DNA from: Paludibacteraceae bacterium
GTDB lineage: Bacteria > Bacteroidota > Bacteroidia > Bacteroidales > Paludibacteraceae
Assembly: GCA_017447875.1 (NCBI GenBank)
Contig: JAFSMP010000013.1
Coordinates: 43,400-107,399 of the forward strand
Direction of reading: 5' to 3'
DNA: 64,000 nucleotides
The notes under the pieces are model-generated. The model saw only the letters and a list, made by a program, of their open reading frames with translations. It did not search any database and was not told the DNA's origin. Position numbers and translations under genes: made by a program. Positions within the stretch are counted from its first letter, which is position 1. Every line of letters begins with the position of its first letter. This document shows, piece after piece, positions 38,022-46,235 of this stretch.

Positions 38022-38793
38022 GAATCTTTGATTTGAAACGATTCTTTTTTATCTCAGGTGTCGTTAGGGCAGTACCGATACAGTACTTGCTGATCTTGAG
38101 CGGGTGGATACGGTGATCCAACATGATATGCGTCATCCTGGAAGGGACATTGCCGTCACGCTTCAACTCAATGATGACGAGGTCCTCAAACGTCTTTTGC
38201 TCCCCGCTCACCACATTGTCCCAAACAAGGTCCATATCAATCGTCAACCGTTCGGTCTTGGCTTTGTTGACCAGCGTGATGCGGTGGAATTTTGTCCACA
38301 GGTGCGGAGAGATATCCGACCATTCGTACCGGCTCTTGGCGTCAATAAAACTCTCCACCGTTACCGGTTCATCTTCGCCTTTCTTATGTTTGAGCACGGA
38401 TGGCGTGTCGGCTGTGATGTCAAATCCCGGTACTACGATACGTTTCTTTTTGGTACGTCCTTTATTATTCTTGCGCTTGATCTCGAGGAAGGTCAGATGG
38501 CTGTCCACATATTGCCGAACACGAATCTTCTGACGCACGAGTTGGCGGTCGTGGTGGCGAACGTACATGTCGAGCGATTCGGTGTCGTAATACATGGTGT
38601 CGTAGGTAGCGATCCGCTTACCGTCAATCTCCTGCGCAAAATAATCCGCTTGTGCCGCCTCTAAGATAGCAGGCAGAACCGCCATCGGCACGGCATATTT
38701 GGTGTCGATGCGGTTCATGAGCTTTACGCTCTCCATTTGCGCCAGACTAATCGGCTCAAAGGAGCGGATAATATCTTCTATCGGGCTTTTCAT
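37993..38793 (-). CDS. VTC-domain protein (polyphosphate polymerase type)
   Basis: About 266 residues. The tunnel fold of the VTC/CYTH group is marked by NRIDTKYAVP, TYDTMYYDT, RQKIRVRQYVDS, TFLEIKRKNNKGRTKKKR, ERLTIDMDLVW, VIIELKRDG and ISKYCIG, supplying the basic and acidic residues of the active site. In yeast the domain makes polyphosphate from ATP; bacterial versions near DUF4956 are not well characterised. The second ATG at 38793 overlaps the TAA of the upstream gene (TAATG); an ATG at 38799 is also possible. DUF4956 follows 20 bases downstream. Confidence 0.88.
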   Translation of the reverse strand: MKSPIEDIIRSFEPISLAQMESVKLMNRIDTKYAVPMAVLPAILEAAQADYFAQEIDGKRIATYDTMYYDTESLDMYVRHHDRQLVRQKIRVRQYVDSHLTFLEIKRKNNKGRTKKKRIVVPGFDITADTPSVLKHKKGEDEPVTVESFIDAKSRYEWSDISPHLWTKFHRITLVNKAKTERLTIDMDLVWDNVVSGEQKTFEDLVIIELKRDGNVPSRMTHIMLDHRIHPLKISKYCIGTALTTPEIKKNRFKSKIRKIVKLLNC

Positions 38794-40718
38794 TACCATC
38801 TGCCACCGCCTCCGCCGGGACCTCCACCACCACCGGTGTACGAACTGAGCGATACAGTCGAGCCTCCTGTCGCTGTAGCGGGATAATAGCCAACGCCGTC
38901 AAAGATCTCTGTTCCGGAAGCGGTGACACCGGATTTGAGGGTTGGCGTAGATGCTCCGGAAACGACCATCGTTGAGCCACCACTACTCGGGGTTTTGAAG
39001 GCAAAGACATTACTTCCAACCGTCAAGGCATACCAGGTGTTTTTGCTCCATGAGGACGCTTTGTAACAACTCTGCGTGAGACTTGCGCCGCTCTCCAAAC
39101 CACCGATAGCTACTATCGTACCGCCCTGCACATAGAGTTTGTAACCGCCTTCGGTATTGGCATCAATCGCCACTTCGGGACTCGTCGCACTAATAGCATA
39201 TACAAGACCACCTTTGATGTAGCAGTTACCATTGGCGTCGATACCGTCGTTATTGGTAGCGCGCGCATAAACGAGTCCGCCGCTGACGGTCAATGTTGAA
39301 GCGGAGTTGATCGCATCGTCATAGGCATTGATAGCCACCTCTCCACCGGAGATATTCAGCGTGCTCTTACTCTCCATTCCTTCGCCGCCTGCGCCGGAAG
39401 TGGTAATCGATATCTTACCGCCCGAGATAGTGATAGCGCCATCTATCTTGATTCCTTTCGGAGAAGATTTATAGTTGGTGGAGTACCGATCCAACGTACT
39501 GGAATTGGAAACGGTAGAGATCGTTCCGGTAGATGAAGCCACTACAGCCTGACCGCTGGTCTTCACGGTGATAACCGCCGAGTCGCTGACCACGAATGTA
39601 CCGTCACCGCTGATACCCTTGCCTCCTGCGCCGGTACTCGTCAGCGTGAGCGTACCGCCGCTGAGAACCATGTTGCCGTCGGCACTGAGACCCGCACAGG
39701 CTTTGGTCTTAAGATCATCGCTGTCCCATGCACCGCCACCGGAAGTGGTGGCAGTGACCGTTCCGCCGGTAACATACATATCACCCTCTGCTTTGATGCC
39801 CTTGGCAGCCGCAGCCGAGACGCTCACTTGGATCGTGCCGCCGGATATATATACATTGCCGCTGTCCTCGCCTTCATGGTCAGTAGTCTGTCCCGTTGAA
39901 CCGGTGGTAGTATCTTCAATATCGCATTGCAGGCCGTCGTCACCAATACCGCTCAGCGTTACCGTACCGCTTTCCATAGCAAAATACTGCTCGCAGTTGA
40001 TGCCGTCGCCTACCGATGAAAGCACATTGATGGTGGCATTCTTGACCGTGATATACTCACCCGCTTTGATGCCGTGTTTTACGTTACCATAAACATTGAG
40101 CGTACCATTCTGGGCAAACTCCGCATGACCTTTGATATACAATGCACCTTTCTGCGAACCCGTCGAAGCGTCGCGCAGCGTGCTCGTTGTGCCGGTAATG
40201 ACCTTCACTTTGATACGTTTGCTGTTCTGCACATGCACCGCTGCTCCCGAATAAACAGGAGTCGTGTTGGTCAGCGTCAGACCGTTCAACTCCAAGGTCG
40301 CTTTATATGCACCCGAGGTGTAGAACTCACCATCCGTACTCGTACCCGAGAGGTTATAGGTGATCTCGGTTGCCAAATCGTTACTTTGTGCAATCGACAC
40401 ATGCGCGCCACTTTGCGCGATGGTCACGTAACGGGCTATGTTTCCTGCTACGGTAATAGCCGCCGAACTGCCGTTATACACCACATTGACTGCGCTGTCC
40501 CGAACGACGGTCTCATCGACGTACATGTTGCTCACTTCGCTTAAGGTGAATGATTTTCCCATGACGGTCAAGGTCGTCCCGTTCTCGTACGGCATGGATC
40601 CTGCCTGCGCTGCAGGGAACTGATAAGTCACATTTCCAACTTGCACATTCAGCGTCTGGGCAAAGGACAAAGTGACAAAGTACAAGGTACAAAGTACCGA
40701 TATATATATTCTTTTCAT
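38793..40718 (-). CDS. Large carbohydrate-binding DUF4353-type beta-helix protein
   Basis: 641 residues with a signal peptide (MKRIYISVLCTLYFVTLSFA), partly encoded by GTACAAAG-type repeats. The N-terminal half has GSSAAITVAGNIARYVTI and YGNVKHGIKAGEYITVKN, shared with the 310-residue protein next door. Many I-S-G-G and D-G-I-x strands follow, then the same C-terminal region as the 513-residue lipoprotein (GLESGASLTQSCYKASSW, SSYTGGGGGPGGGGG). No lipobox. It probably sits at the surface and binds polysaccharide; the ligand is unknown. It is coupled to the VTC gene by TAATG. Confidence 0.82.
   Translation of the reverse strand: MKRIYISVLCTLYFVTLSFAQTLNVQVGNVTYQFPAAQAGSMPYENGTTLTVMGKSFTLSEVSNMYVDETVVRDSAVNVVYNGSSAAITVAGNIARYVTIAQSGAHVSIAQSNDLATEITYNLSGTSTDGEFYTSGAYKATLELNGLTLTNTTPVYSGAAVHVQNSKRIKVKVITGTTSTLRDASTGSQKGALYIKGHAEFAQNGTLNVYGNVKHGIKAGEYITVKNATINVLSSVGDGINCEQYFAMESGTVTLSGIGDDGLQCDIEDTTTGSTGQTTDHEGEDSGNVYISGGTIQVSVSAAAAKGIKAEGDMYVTGGTVTATTSGGGAWDSDDLKTKACAGLSADGNMVLSGGTLTLTSTGAGGKGISGDGTFVVSDSAVITVKTSGQAVVASSTGTISTVSNSSTLDRYSTNYKSSPKGIKIDGAITISGGKISITTSGAGGEGMESKSTLNISGGEVAINAYDDAINSASTLTVSGGLVYARATNNDGIDANGNCYIKGGLVYAISATSPEVAIDANTEGGYKLYVQGGTIVAIGGLESGASLTQSCYKASSWSKNTWYALTVGSNVFAFKTPSSGGSTMVVSGASTPTLKSGVTASGTEIFDGVGYYPATATGGSTVSLSSYTGGGGGPGGGGGRW
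40661..40700. repeat. Tandem word repeat (GTACAAAG) in a signal peptide
   Basis: Words CAAAGGACAAAGTGACAAAG and TACAAGGTACAAAGTACC. They encode part of the signal peptide of the 641-residue protein. A related GTACTTTGTACTT repeat lies at 42156-42193. Confidence 0.8.
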
Positions 40719-40729
40719 AATTTACCTCC

Positions 40730-41662
40730 TTATTTTATTTCTGCTCCCAGCAGGTTATATTGTTTCTCTCCGCGCTCAATCACAACCTGTCCGTCACGGA
40801 TCACTTTCTGACTACTGACAGCTGATGGCTGAACACTTTCCACGCCTTGCGTCGAATAGACATTGAGCGATGCTGCTGAGGCTACCGATTTGGTGCCTTC
40901 CGCTTTGACGCTTTCGCCTGTTGCACCATACATATTGATATTGATTGTACCGCCTGTCATACTGAAGTTTCCGGTATTCTCCGAAGAAGTGCTATCTGTT
41001 TCCTTCTCCACTTGGATACCATCATCACCGAAGCCGCTCAAGTTGATCACACCGCTCTCCATGGCGAAAAACCAGTTACAGTCGATGGCATCATTGACCG
41101 CAGAATAGACATTGATAGTACAATTCTTTACCTCTATAGACTCGCCCGCATGGATACCATGCTTGTAATTTCCATAGACGTTCAGCGTGCCTTTGCCTTT
41201 GAACTGAATATGTCCTTTGCATTGAAGAGCCCCTTTCCATGCGTCGGTAGCGGTAGAAGTACCATCTCTCAGCGTGGAGACCGTCTCTTTCTTGGCACTT
41301 ATCTCAATACGCTTACCGTTCTGAATGTCTATCGCCGGTCCTGTCGGATTGGTGATAGTGACGCCGAACAACTCCATCGTCGCTTTGTACGTGCCGACCA
41401 TCGTAAACGAACCATCGGTAGTGCTACCTGTCAGACCATACGTAATCTCATTGATGGCTGCGGAAGCCGTCGAAGTGATAGTTACATCTGCGCCGTTCAC
41501 ACTCGCCGTGACATAACTCTTCACATCGTCCGTCATCTCCACCGTAGCCGAGTTGCCGTTATACGTCACCAATACGTAGTACGCTGTGTCAGCAATACTC
41601 ACCTGCGCAAACAAACTGATCGCTGACAACAGAAGGCTGAAGACCAATAAAATCTTTTTCAT
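40730..41662 (-). CDS. DUF4353-type secreted protein with short sorting-like tail
   Basis: 310 residues; signal peptide MKKILLVFSLLLSAISLFA. The body matches the N-terminal half of the 641-residue protein (GTLNVYGNYKHGIHAGESIEVKN, GDDGIQVE). It ends with KVIRDGQVVIERGEKQYN and GAEIK, the short C-terminal tail found on many secreted Bacteroidales proteins and linked to type IX export. The linker before the tail (GVESVQPSAVSSQ) is encoded by CTGACTACTGACAGCTGATG-type repeats at 40802-40842. Four bases overlap the preceding gene. Confidence 0.8.
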   Translation of the reverse strand: MKKILLVFSLLLSAISLFAQVSIADTAYYVLVTYNGNSATVEMTDDVKSYVTASVNGADVTITSTASAAINEITYGLTGSTTDGSFTMVGTYKATMELFGVTITNPTGPAIDIQNGKRIEISAKKETVSTLRDGTSTATDAWKGALQCKGHIQFKGKGTLNVYGNYKHGIHAGESIEVKNCTINVYSAVNDAIDCNWFFAMESGVINLSGFGDDGIQVEKETDSTSSENTGNFSMTGGTININMYGATGESVKAEGTKSVASAASLNVYSTQGVESVQPSAVSSQKVIRDGQVVIERGEKQYNLLGAEIK

Positions 41663-42069
41663 CTTACTACAACCGTTTGAGATTTACCACCTTGTTTCAT
41701 CACGTACGCGCCCGCGGGAAGAACAGCCGCTGCCTCATGCAAATTACTGAACGAACCAAGTCCGACACCCGTCACGGAATACACCTCTACTGCTTTCTCT
41801 CCGTCTATCACGTTCTCGATAGCCGTAACACTGCCGTCTTTAGAGAACTGCATCTCAGCCAAATCAGTCAGCGTAAATGCCTGTGTTCCCTCTGCGTTCG
41901 TCACGCTCAGTTCGCTGCCATTCACCGTCAACGTCATGTTACTTACCGTTAATGCCGTTGTTGTGCCTGCCGTGTTCGTGAACACTAAATACGGGTAATC
42001 AGCAGCCTGCGCTATTACTGCGCAGACAACCGCTACCAATAATAAACCAATCTTTTTCATACACTTCAT
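41659..42069 (-). CDS. Small secreted protein with T9SS type A-like sorting domain
   Basis: 136 residues: signal peptide, about 60 residues containing LVFTNTAGTTTALTVSNMTLTVNGSELSV in pieces, then a typical sorting domain (VEVYSVTGVGLGSF, LPAGAYVMKQGGKSQTVVVR). A second ATG at 42060 is the likelier start (MKKIGLLL). It may be a minimal cargo or an adaptor for the neighbouring beta-helix proteins. It overlaps the next gene by four bases. Confidence 0.78.
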   Translation of the reverse strand: MKCMKKIGLLLVAVVCAVIAQAADYPYLVFTNTAGTTTALTVSNMTLTVNGSELSVTNAEGTQAFTLTDLAEMQFSKDGSVTAIENVIDGEKAVEVYSVTGVGLGSFSNLHEAAAVLPAGAYVMKQGGKSQTVVVR

Positions 42070-42081
42070 ATTGTATATTCT

Positions 42082-43383
42082 TTATTTTATTTCTGCTCCT
42101 ATCGCATTGTATGTCTTTCCGTTTTTCTCAATAAGCACTTGTCCGTCACGGATTACCTTTGTACTTTGTACTTGGTCACTTAGTACTTCCTCTACTCCTG
42201 CGGTCTGCTGTGAACCGCTGCCGCTGGAAGAGGTAGTTGTCAGCGTATAACCATTGGTGATGATGGTTCCGTTGTTCACCAACGCGCAAATAGAGGTGTT
42301 GGCATTCAGCACCCATGTAGCACCGCTGTTCACGGTCACGTTAGCCGTATAACCGCTGTCGTACTTCACCGTTCCGGTATAAGTGCCGTTCGAGAGAACC
42401 AGATTGCCGACAGCTCCGGATGTGGACCATTGGCTGTCCGCCATCACGTACATCAGCACTCCACTCGGTACGGTCACCGTACAGTTATCCAGCGTGCAAG
42501 TAGCCGTTACGCAAGTAGCCACCTCTAACAGCGGGGCGCTGCTGTCCGTCATGGTGAGCGAAGTGCCGGTGATGGTCATTACCGGATTGACACCCGATGC
42601 ATCGCCGCTGCCGGATTGCATCATCAGCAAACCGCGCTCGGACGAACCGCTGGTCATCGTACAATTGGTCATAGTGATGCTGTTGTCGCCTTCAATAACC
42701 GCTATCTCACCTTTGGCAGAAGTGCCGACGAGGTCGGTGGCAGCCATCGTTCCGGTAGAATAGATCACAGCCGATTTGCTGCCGTTGGCGGTAGCTGTAC
42801 CGCCGTTGACGGTCACGGTTCCGCCGCCACGGTCAGTTGCGATAGTGGATGAGGTGGCTTCGTTGGTGGTGATGTCCACATTGGAAGCGGTGATGATACC
42901 GCCGTAGGTAGCGTGCAGACCACGGCTGACACTATTCGAATTGACAATAGTGATGCCATCTATCTCTACACTCGCTCCGTTGGTGGCAATCACAGCATTG
43001 GCACCCTGTGCCGTTCCGTTTACAGTAACGTTCTTGATTACAATCTTCGCGCCGCTGGCTGCCGTGGTGCTCTGATAATTGGACGAACTGGCGGCACCGG
43101 CATAAATGGAGGAGTTGTTGCCATAGAATGACGAATTGTCTCCCTGAGAACCGTCGCCGGATTTGGTAATCGTACAACCGTTCATCGTCAGTGTACCGCC
43201 CGTACATTGTATCACATTGTAATACTGGGTGGACGATGAGTAGTCACTGGTAATAGTAGCTGTTCCGCTGCTGTGGGTGTATGTAGCACCCTGCGGATAA
43301 GTGGGAGTACTGTCTGCGGGCGGTTGCGCCTGCATGTTAAGCGCCGTCAGTACGGCTGCTGCAAAGAAGAAAATCTTTTTCAC
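42082..43383 (-). CDS. Secreted parallel beta-helix adhesin-like protein with sorting-like tail
   Basis: 433 residues. Signal peptide MKKIFFFAAAVLTALNMQA. The body is low-complexity in S, T, G and N with repeated strands (TATITSDYSS, GTLTMNGCTITKSG, GASVEIDGITIVNSNSVSRGLHA), typical of a right-handed beta-helix. It ends KVIRDGQVLIEKNGKTYN and GAEIK, as in the 310-residue protein. Its linker (EEVLSDQVQSTKV) comes from GTACTTTGTACTT repeats at 42156-42193. It is the first gene of the operon, with a promoter at 43443-43473. Confidence 0.8.
   Translation of the reverse strand: MKKIFFFAAAVLTALNMQAQPPADSTPTYPQGATYTHSSGTATITSDYSSSTQYYNVIQCTGGTLTMNGCTITKSGDGSQGDNSSFYGNNSSIYAGAASSSNYQSTTAASGAKIVIKNVTVNGTAQGANAVIATNGASVEIDGITIVNSNSVSRGLHATYGGIITASNVDITTNEATSSTIATDRGGGTVTVNGGTATANGSKSAVIYSTGTMAATDLVGTSAKGEIAVIEGDNSITMTNCTMTSGSSERGLLMMQSGSGDASGVNPVMTITGTSLTMTDSSAPLLEVATCVTATCTLDNCTVTVPSGVLMYVMADSQWSTSGAVGNLVLSNGTYTGTVKYDSGYTANVTVNSGATWVLNANTSICALVNNGTIITNGYTLTTTSSSGSGSQQTAGVEEVLSDQVQSTKVIRDGQVLIEKNGKTYNAIGAEIK
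42156..42193. repeat. Tandem word repeat in the linker before a sorting tail
   Basis: CTTTGTACTTTGTACTTGG and TCACTTAGTACTTCC; read on the minus strand as EVLSDQVQSTK. Confidence 0.75.
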
Positions 43384-43442
43384 AAGCGTTATTTTTTATT
43401 GGTTTGTAATTGGTAAATAATTCGGCGAACTAAAAATCGCTG

Positions 43443-43473
43443 CAAAATTACTGCTTTTTTCGCATATACGCAT
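43443..43473 (-). promoter_or_regulatory. Promoter of the beta-helix/VTC operon
   Basis: Minus strand ATGCGTATATGCG, A-tract, GCAG, TAATTTTG at 43443-43450. The -33 TTG is replaced by ATG, so activation by the divergent AraC protein is plausible. Confidence 0.7.
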
Positions 43474-43527
43474 TACCTATTTATGGGAAGATATTAGCCA
43501 AAAGTAAGATTTTTACAAAAAAAGCCT

Positions 43528-43558
43528 TGCATATGTCAAAAAAAAGCAGTAATTTTGT
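43528..43558 (+). promoter_or_regulatory. Promoter of the AraC gene at 43576
   Basis: TTGCATATGTCAAA, A-tract, GCAG, TAATTTTG at 43551-43558; spacer 20 bp. Confidence 0.78.
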
Positions 43559-43575
43559 GCCCAAAATGATGATTT

Positions 43576-44451
43576 ATGGATTCAGGACGTGTTTTTGAAG
43601 AGGCGTTTCGTACGCTTGAGAAGAAAGAAGTAGCGGTCATTCGCAATGTGCATGGTTTTCCGGAGCGGGACATGCATATCATCTCTCCGTATCTGACCCT
43701 GCTCATCTGCCATTCCGGTTCTTCGCGCGCCTTATACGACATGCAGGAAGTGGTCTTTCGTCCGAACGAAGTAGCGATGGTTCTTCCGAATCATATCATA
43801 TCTCCCATCGAGCGCAGCCCGGATTATTCCACTACAATCATTATGCACTCCCTTGCTTTTGAGCAGGAGATGACCCGGAGGCGGATGACGCATGACCGTA
43901 ATAAGTTTCACAAACTCCCTGCTTGCCTGCTGACGGACGAGGAGATGGGGCAATACATGCAGGCCGTGGAGCTGCTGGAGATCATCAGCAACGCACCTGT
44001 TTCCCGTTTCCCGCATAGGCACGACATGCTCCTGTCTCAGACCGACATCATGACGGAGATGTTAGATGCTTTCCGCCGTGAATTGGACGAAAACACCAAG
44101 GCGCTCAGCCACCATAACGTCGTTTTCAATGACTTCTGCAACCTTCTTGCTACGCATTACCGCGAGCAGCACGAGGTGGCTTTCTACGCAGAAAAAGCGC
44201 ATCTCACGACGCGCCATTTCTCGGTGGTGATCAAAGAGGTGGTGGGACTCTCCGCCAGCGATTACATCGAGCAATACCTTGCTACGCAGGCGAAAAACCT
44301 GCTTTCCTCTCGTCCGGATTTGTCTGTACTGCAAATAGGTGAACACCTTGGTTATGCCGATGCCTCCTCTTTCTGCCGTTTCTTCAAACGCCTTACCGGC
44401 ATGACGCCTAATGACTTTAGGCAACGTAGCGCGCTACATGTGGGGTCATAG
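43576..44451 (+). CDS. AraC family transcriptional regulator, probable regulator of the beta-helix/VTC operon
   Basis: 291 residues. An N-terminal cupin-type sensor region (DMHIISPYLTLLICHSGSS, VVFRPNEVAMVLP) precedes a C-terminal double helix-turn-helix (LTTRHFSVVIKEVVGLSASDYIEQYLATQAKNLL in parts, IGEHLGYADASSFCRFFKRLTGMTPNDFR). It is divergent from the nine-gene operon, with the two promoters within about 110 bases, so it is the obvious candidate regulator. Its last six bases overlap the converging HAD gene. Confidence 0.93.
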   Translation: MDSGRVFEEAFRTLEKKEVAVIRNVHGFPERDMHIISPYLTLLICHSGSSRALYDMQEVVFRPNEVAMVLPNHIISPIERSPDYSTTIIMHSLAFEQEMTRRRMTHDRNKFHKLPACLLTDEEMGQYMQAVELLEIISNAPVSRFPHRHDMLLSQTDIMTEMLDAFRRELDENTKALSHHNVVFNDFCNLLATHYREQHEVAFYAEKAHLTTRHFSVVIKEVVGLSASDYIEQYLATQAKNLLSSRPDLSVLQIGEHLGYADASSFCRFFKRLTGMTPNDFRQRSALHVGS

Positions 44452-45141
44452 TATCTTTATTATGTCTGTGATACCGGGCACGATGTAGGTGGCTGTCTCT
44501 TCTGCCTCGCCCTCGTGAATCCACGCTTGATCAATACCTGCCGCTTTGGCGCCTGCGATGTCGGAGGAATAACTGTCGCCTATCATGACGGCTTCGTCAG
44601 CGGAGATATGGTTGCGCTGCAACGCAATCTCAAAAATCCCCGGCTGAGGCTTGTTGATACCTACCTCTTCGCTGATGAGCGTGTGGGTGAAGTAGGGAGC
44701 CAGACCTGAGTGCTCGAACTTGTAATACTGCACCTCTTTGAAACCGTTGCTGATAATCGTCAGCGGATATTTGGCGGCGAGGTAACGCACCACTTTCTCC
44801 GCGTCCGGCAATAAGCAGAAGTACTTGTTGGTTAGTTGCAAGAACTCCGCCCCCATCTCGTGCGCCAAGTCCCGTAACCCGTCACCCGTAACCGATAACC
44901 CCTCAATCGGTCTCAAAAACCGCTGCAAGTGCAACCACTCCTTCGTTACTTCGCCACGACCGTACTTGCCCCATAGTTCCAGATTGTAGGGCTTGTACGC
45001 GTTCAGGTAGTCCTCAAACGTAGGGTACAACCGATTCAGCTGATAGTGGACATAGATATCCTGCAGCGCTTGGTGCTCTGCGGTCGTCCAATCGCCGATC
45101 GTATCGTCCCAATCGAGGAATATGGCTTTGTAGGATTTCAT
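44446..45141 (-). CDS. HAD superfamily hydrolase (YjjG-like)
   Basis: 231 residues from the ATG at 45141. HAD motifs: DWDDTIGDW (motif I), TIISNGFKEVQ (II), and GIDQ with MIGDSYSSDIAGAKAAG (IV). The order and the cap length fit the YjjG nucleotidase group, which acts on non-canonical pyrimidine nucleotides; another phosphatase is possible. An in-frame insertion (EGLSVTGDGLRD) encoded by CCGTAACCCGTCACCCGTAA-type repeats at 44871-44903 lies in the cap. It overlaps the YdeI-like gene by four bases. Confidence 0.85.
   Translation of the reverse strand: MKSYKAIFLDWDDTIGDWTTAEHQALQDIYVHYQLNRLYPTFEDYLNAYKPYNLELWGKYGRGEVTKEWLHLQRFLRPIEGLSVTGDGLRDLAHEMGAEFLQLTNKYFCLLPDAEKVVRYLAAKYPLTIISNGFKEVQYYKFEHSGLAPYFTHTLISEEVGINKPQPGIFEIALQRNHISADEAVMIGDSYSSDIAGAKAAGIDQAWIHEGEAEETATYIVPGITDIIKIL
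44871..44903. repeat. Tandem word repeat inside the HAD gene
   Basis: CCCGTAACCCGTCACCCGTA followed by ACCGATAACCCC; same family as the repeats in rdgB and at the PorZ-like start. Confidence 0.85.
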
Positions 45142-45482
45142 AATGCTCTTTGGATTGCTGTGCGACCAAGGTCGGTCATGAGGCCACGTGCTTCCAAATC
45201 GGCACAGCGTTGACGATTCAGTTCGGTCCAATGGCTGCGTTTTTGACGAGGAGAGAGGCGTTGCGCCAATCGTCCGTCAGGCAGACGCTTGAGTGTCGAG
45301 TCAATCCATCCAAAACAGAGCGATTCTTCGACTACATCCAGATACGGCAGACACGCGCCTTCGGGTCTCTTCTTACCGCGGTACATCGCAATCCAGCAGC
45401 ATTTTTCGGTTGCCGCATGTTGCTCGAACCACTCCCTAAGTTGTGCCCGTTCGCTATATTCCAACAGATCAACTATTTCCAT
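45138..45482 (-). CDS. YdeI/OmpD-associated family protein, short form
   Basis: 114 residues from the ATG at 45482 (MEIVDLLEY). Typical YdeI features are present: LREWFEQHAATEKCCWIAMYRGK, EESLCFGWIDSTLKRL, SPRQKRSHWTELN, and MTDLGRTAIQRA. Usual relatives are longer by 60 or more residues at the C-terminus, which is missing here. A role in resisting cationic peptides or bacteriocins has been suggested for relatives. It has a promoter at 45502-45532 and is coupled to the HAD gene. Confidence 0.8.
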   Translation of the reverse strand: MEIVDLLEYSERAQLREWFEQHAATEKCCWIAMYRGKKRPEGACLPYLDVVEESLCFGWIDSTLKRLPDGRLAQRLSPRQKRSHWTELNRQRCADLEARGLMTDLGRTAIQRAL

Positions 45483-45501
45483 ATCTGCGTCAATTTTGTG
45501 G

Positions 45502-45532
45502 CAAAGGTACAAAAAAAATCCCACATACGCAA
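45502..45532 (-). promoter_or_regulatory. Promoter of the YdeI-like and HAD genes
   Basis: Minus strand TTTGCGTATGTGGGA, T-tract, TACCTTTG at 45502-45509; spacer 20 bp. The -33 lies in an inverted repeat with arms CCCATAC and GTATGTGGG. Confidence 0.75.
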
Positions 45533-45660
45533 ATGTATGGGGGAAAAAATTATAAAAAGATGTTTTTTCCTATAAGATGCAACAAACGGGAAAAAGTTAA
45601 AAGGGAGATGCAAAATAAATACAAAGAAGAAACAGCCGAGCCGTGTACGAATACAATAAT

Positions 45661-45744
45661 TTAATGCAGGTTTGCACTAAAATACGAATAAATAACTCTA
45701 AAAACCGTTATTTAATGCAAACTTGCACAAAAATACGGATAAAC
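45661..45744. repeat. Direct repeat upstream of the AAA pseudogene promoter
   Basis: Two imperfect 33-bp copies at 45661-45693 and 45712-45744, both of the form TTAATGCA-xx-TTGCAC followed by AAAATACG and ATAAA. Each holds a small TGCA/TGCA inverted repeat. They stand 3-90 bp before the -33 TTG, as expected for operator sites. Confidence 0.65.
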
Positions 45745-45746
45745 AT

Positions 45747-45777
45747 TTGCACAATTCAAAAAAAAGTAGTATCTTTG
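45747..45777 (+). promoter_or_regulatory. Promoter of the AAA ATPase remnant
   Basis: TTGCACAATTCAAAA, A-tract, TATCTTTG at 45770-45777; spacer 20 bp. Confidence 0.7.
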
Positions 45778-45801
45778 CGGCGTTTTTAACATAGATGCGT
45801 T

Positions 45802-46021
45802 ATGGATTACATTCGACGTGAGATTTATTTGAACAAATTGATTGCCCGGCGCAACAATGGTGAAGTGAAAGTCATAACAGGAACTGCAATCTCTGAAACG
45901 GATAGATGACAGTTTTCGGAAGGTGGTTATCGTAGGTGATGACATAGCTCCCTGGACGGATGAAAATGGCATAATGTACATCGGTCTTTTCCAATTCCTG
46001 CAAAAAGGCTTACAATCATAA
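45802..46021 (+). pseudogene. AAA ATPase (DUF4143-type) with large internal deletion
   Basis: The first 27 codons read MDYIRREIYLNKLIARRNNG then KVITG, the classic start of these ATPases just before the P-loop. After a junction near 45885 the frame shifts and the sequence reads LKRIDDSFRKVVIVGDD, then WTDENGIMYIGLFQFLQKG and a stop at 46019-46021, which is the classic C-terminus. About 300 codons between are missing, including Walker A and B. The promoter and a strong terminator remain, so a short RNA is probably still made. Confidence 0.75.
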
Positions 46022-46061
46022 AACACACGGGCGGCTCATTCAATGAGCCGCCCGTGTGTTT
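46021..46061 (+). terminator. Strong terminator after the AAA remnant
   Basis: A 19-bp GC-rich stem (ACACGGGCGGCTCAT and its complement) with a TCA loop and a downstream CTTTT. The TAA of the remnant overlaps its first base. Confidence 0.85.
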
Positions 46062-46179
46062 CTTTTGTGCTTGGTAACTTGGTCACATTACTTAACTTCT
46101 TAGCCCATGGCACGATTGTTTCCTGTCCTTGGAGAGTATAGGTTTTGTCTCCACGGAGAATGTAGAATTCCAAATCAAG
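46036..46179 (-). pseudogene. Remnant of a C-terminal sorting tail
   Basis: The minus-strand frame reads LDLEFYILRGDKTYTLQGQE, which matches the short C-terminal tails of secreted Bacteroidales proteins (compare KVIRDGQVVIERGEKQYN in this window). There is no start codon or body. The end of the frame runs into the terminator hairpin. A TGCAAAGAT repeat and a GGTAACTTGGTCAC word repeat lie on either side. Confidence 0.45.
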
Positions 46180-46235
46180 TGCAAAGATAAGTGCAAAGAT
46201 CTACAACTACCGCGGGGATTTGCAGTAGGTAGTCA

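Noticed and set aside
45443-45664. Short open frame after the YdeI-like gene
   Set aside because: It lies over promoter sequence, is rich in K and N, and has no start context or homologue known to me.
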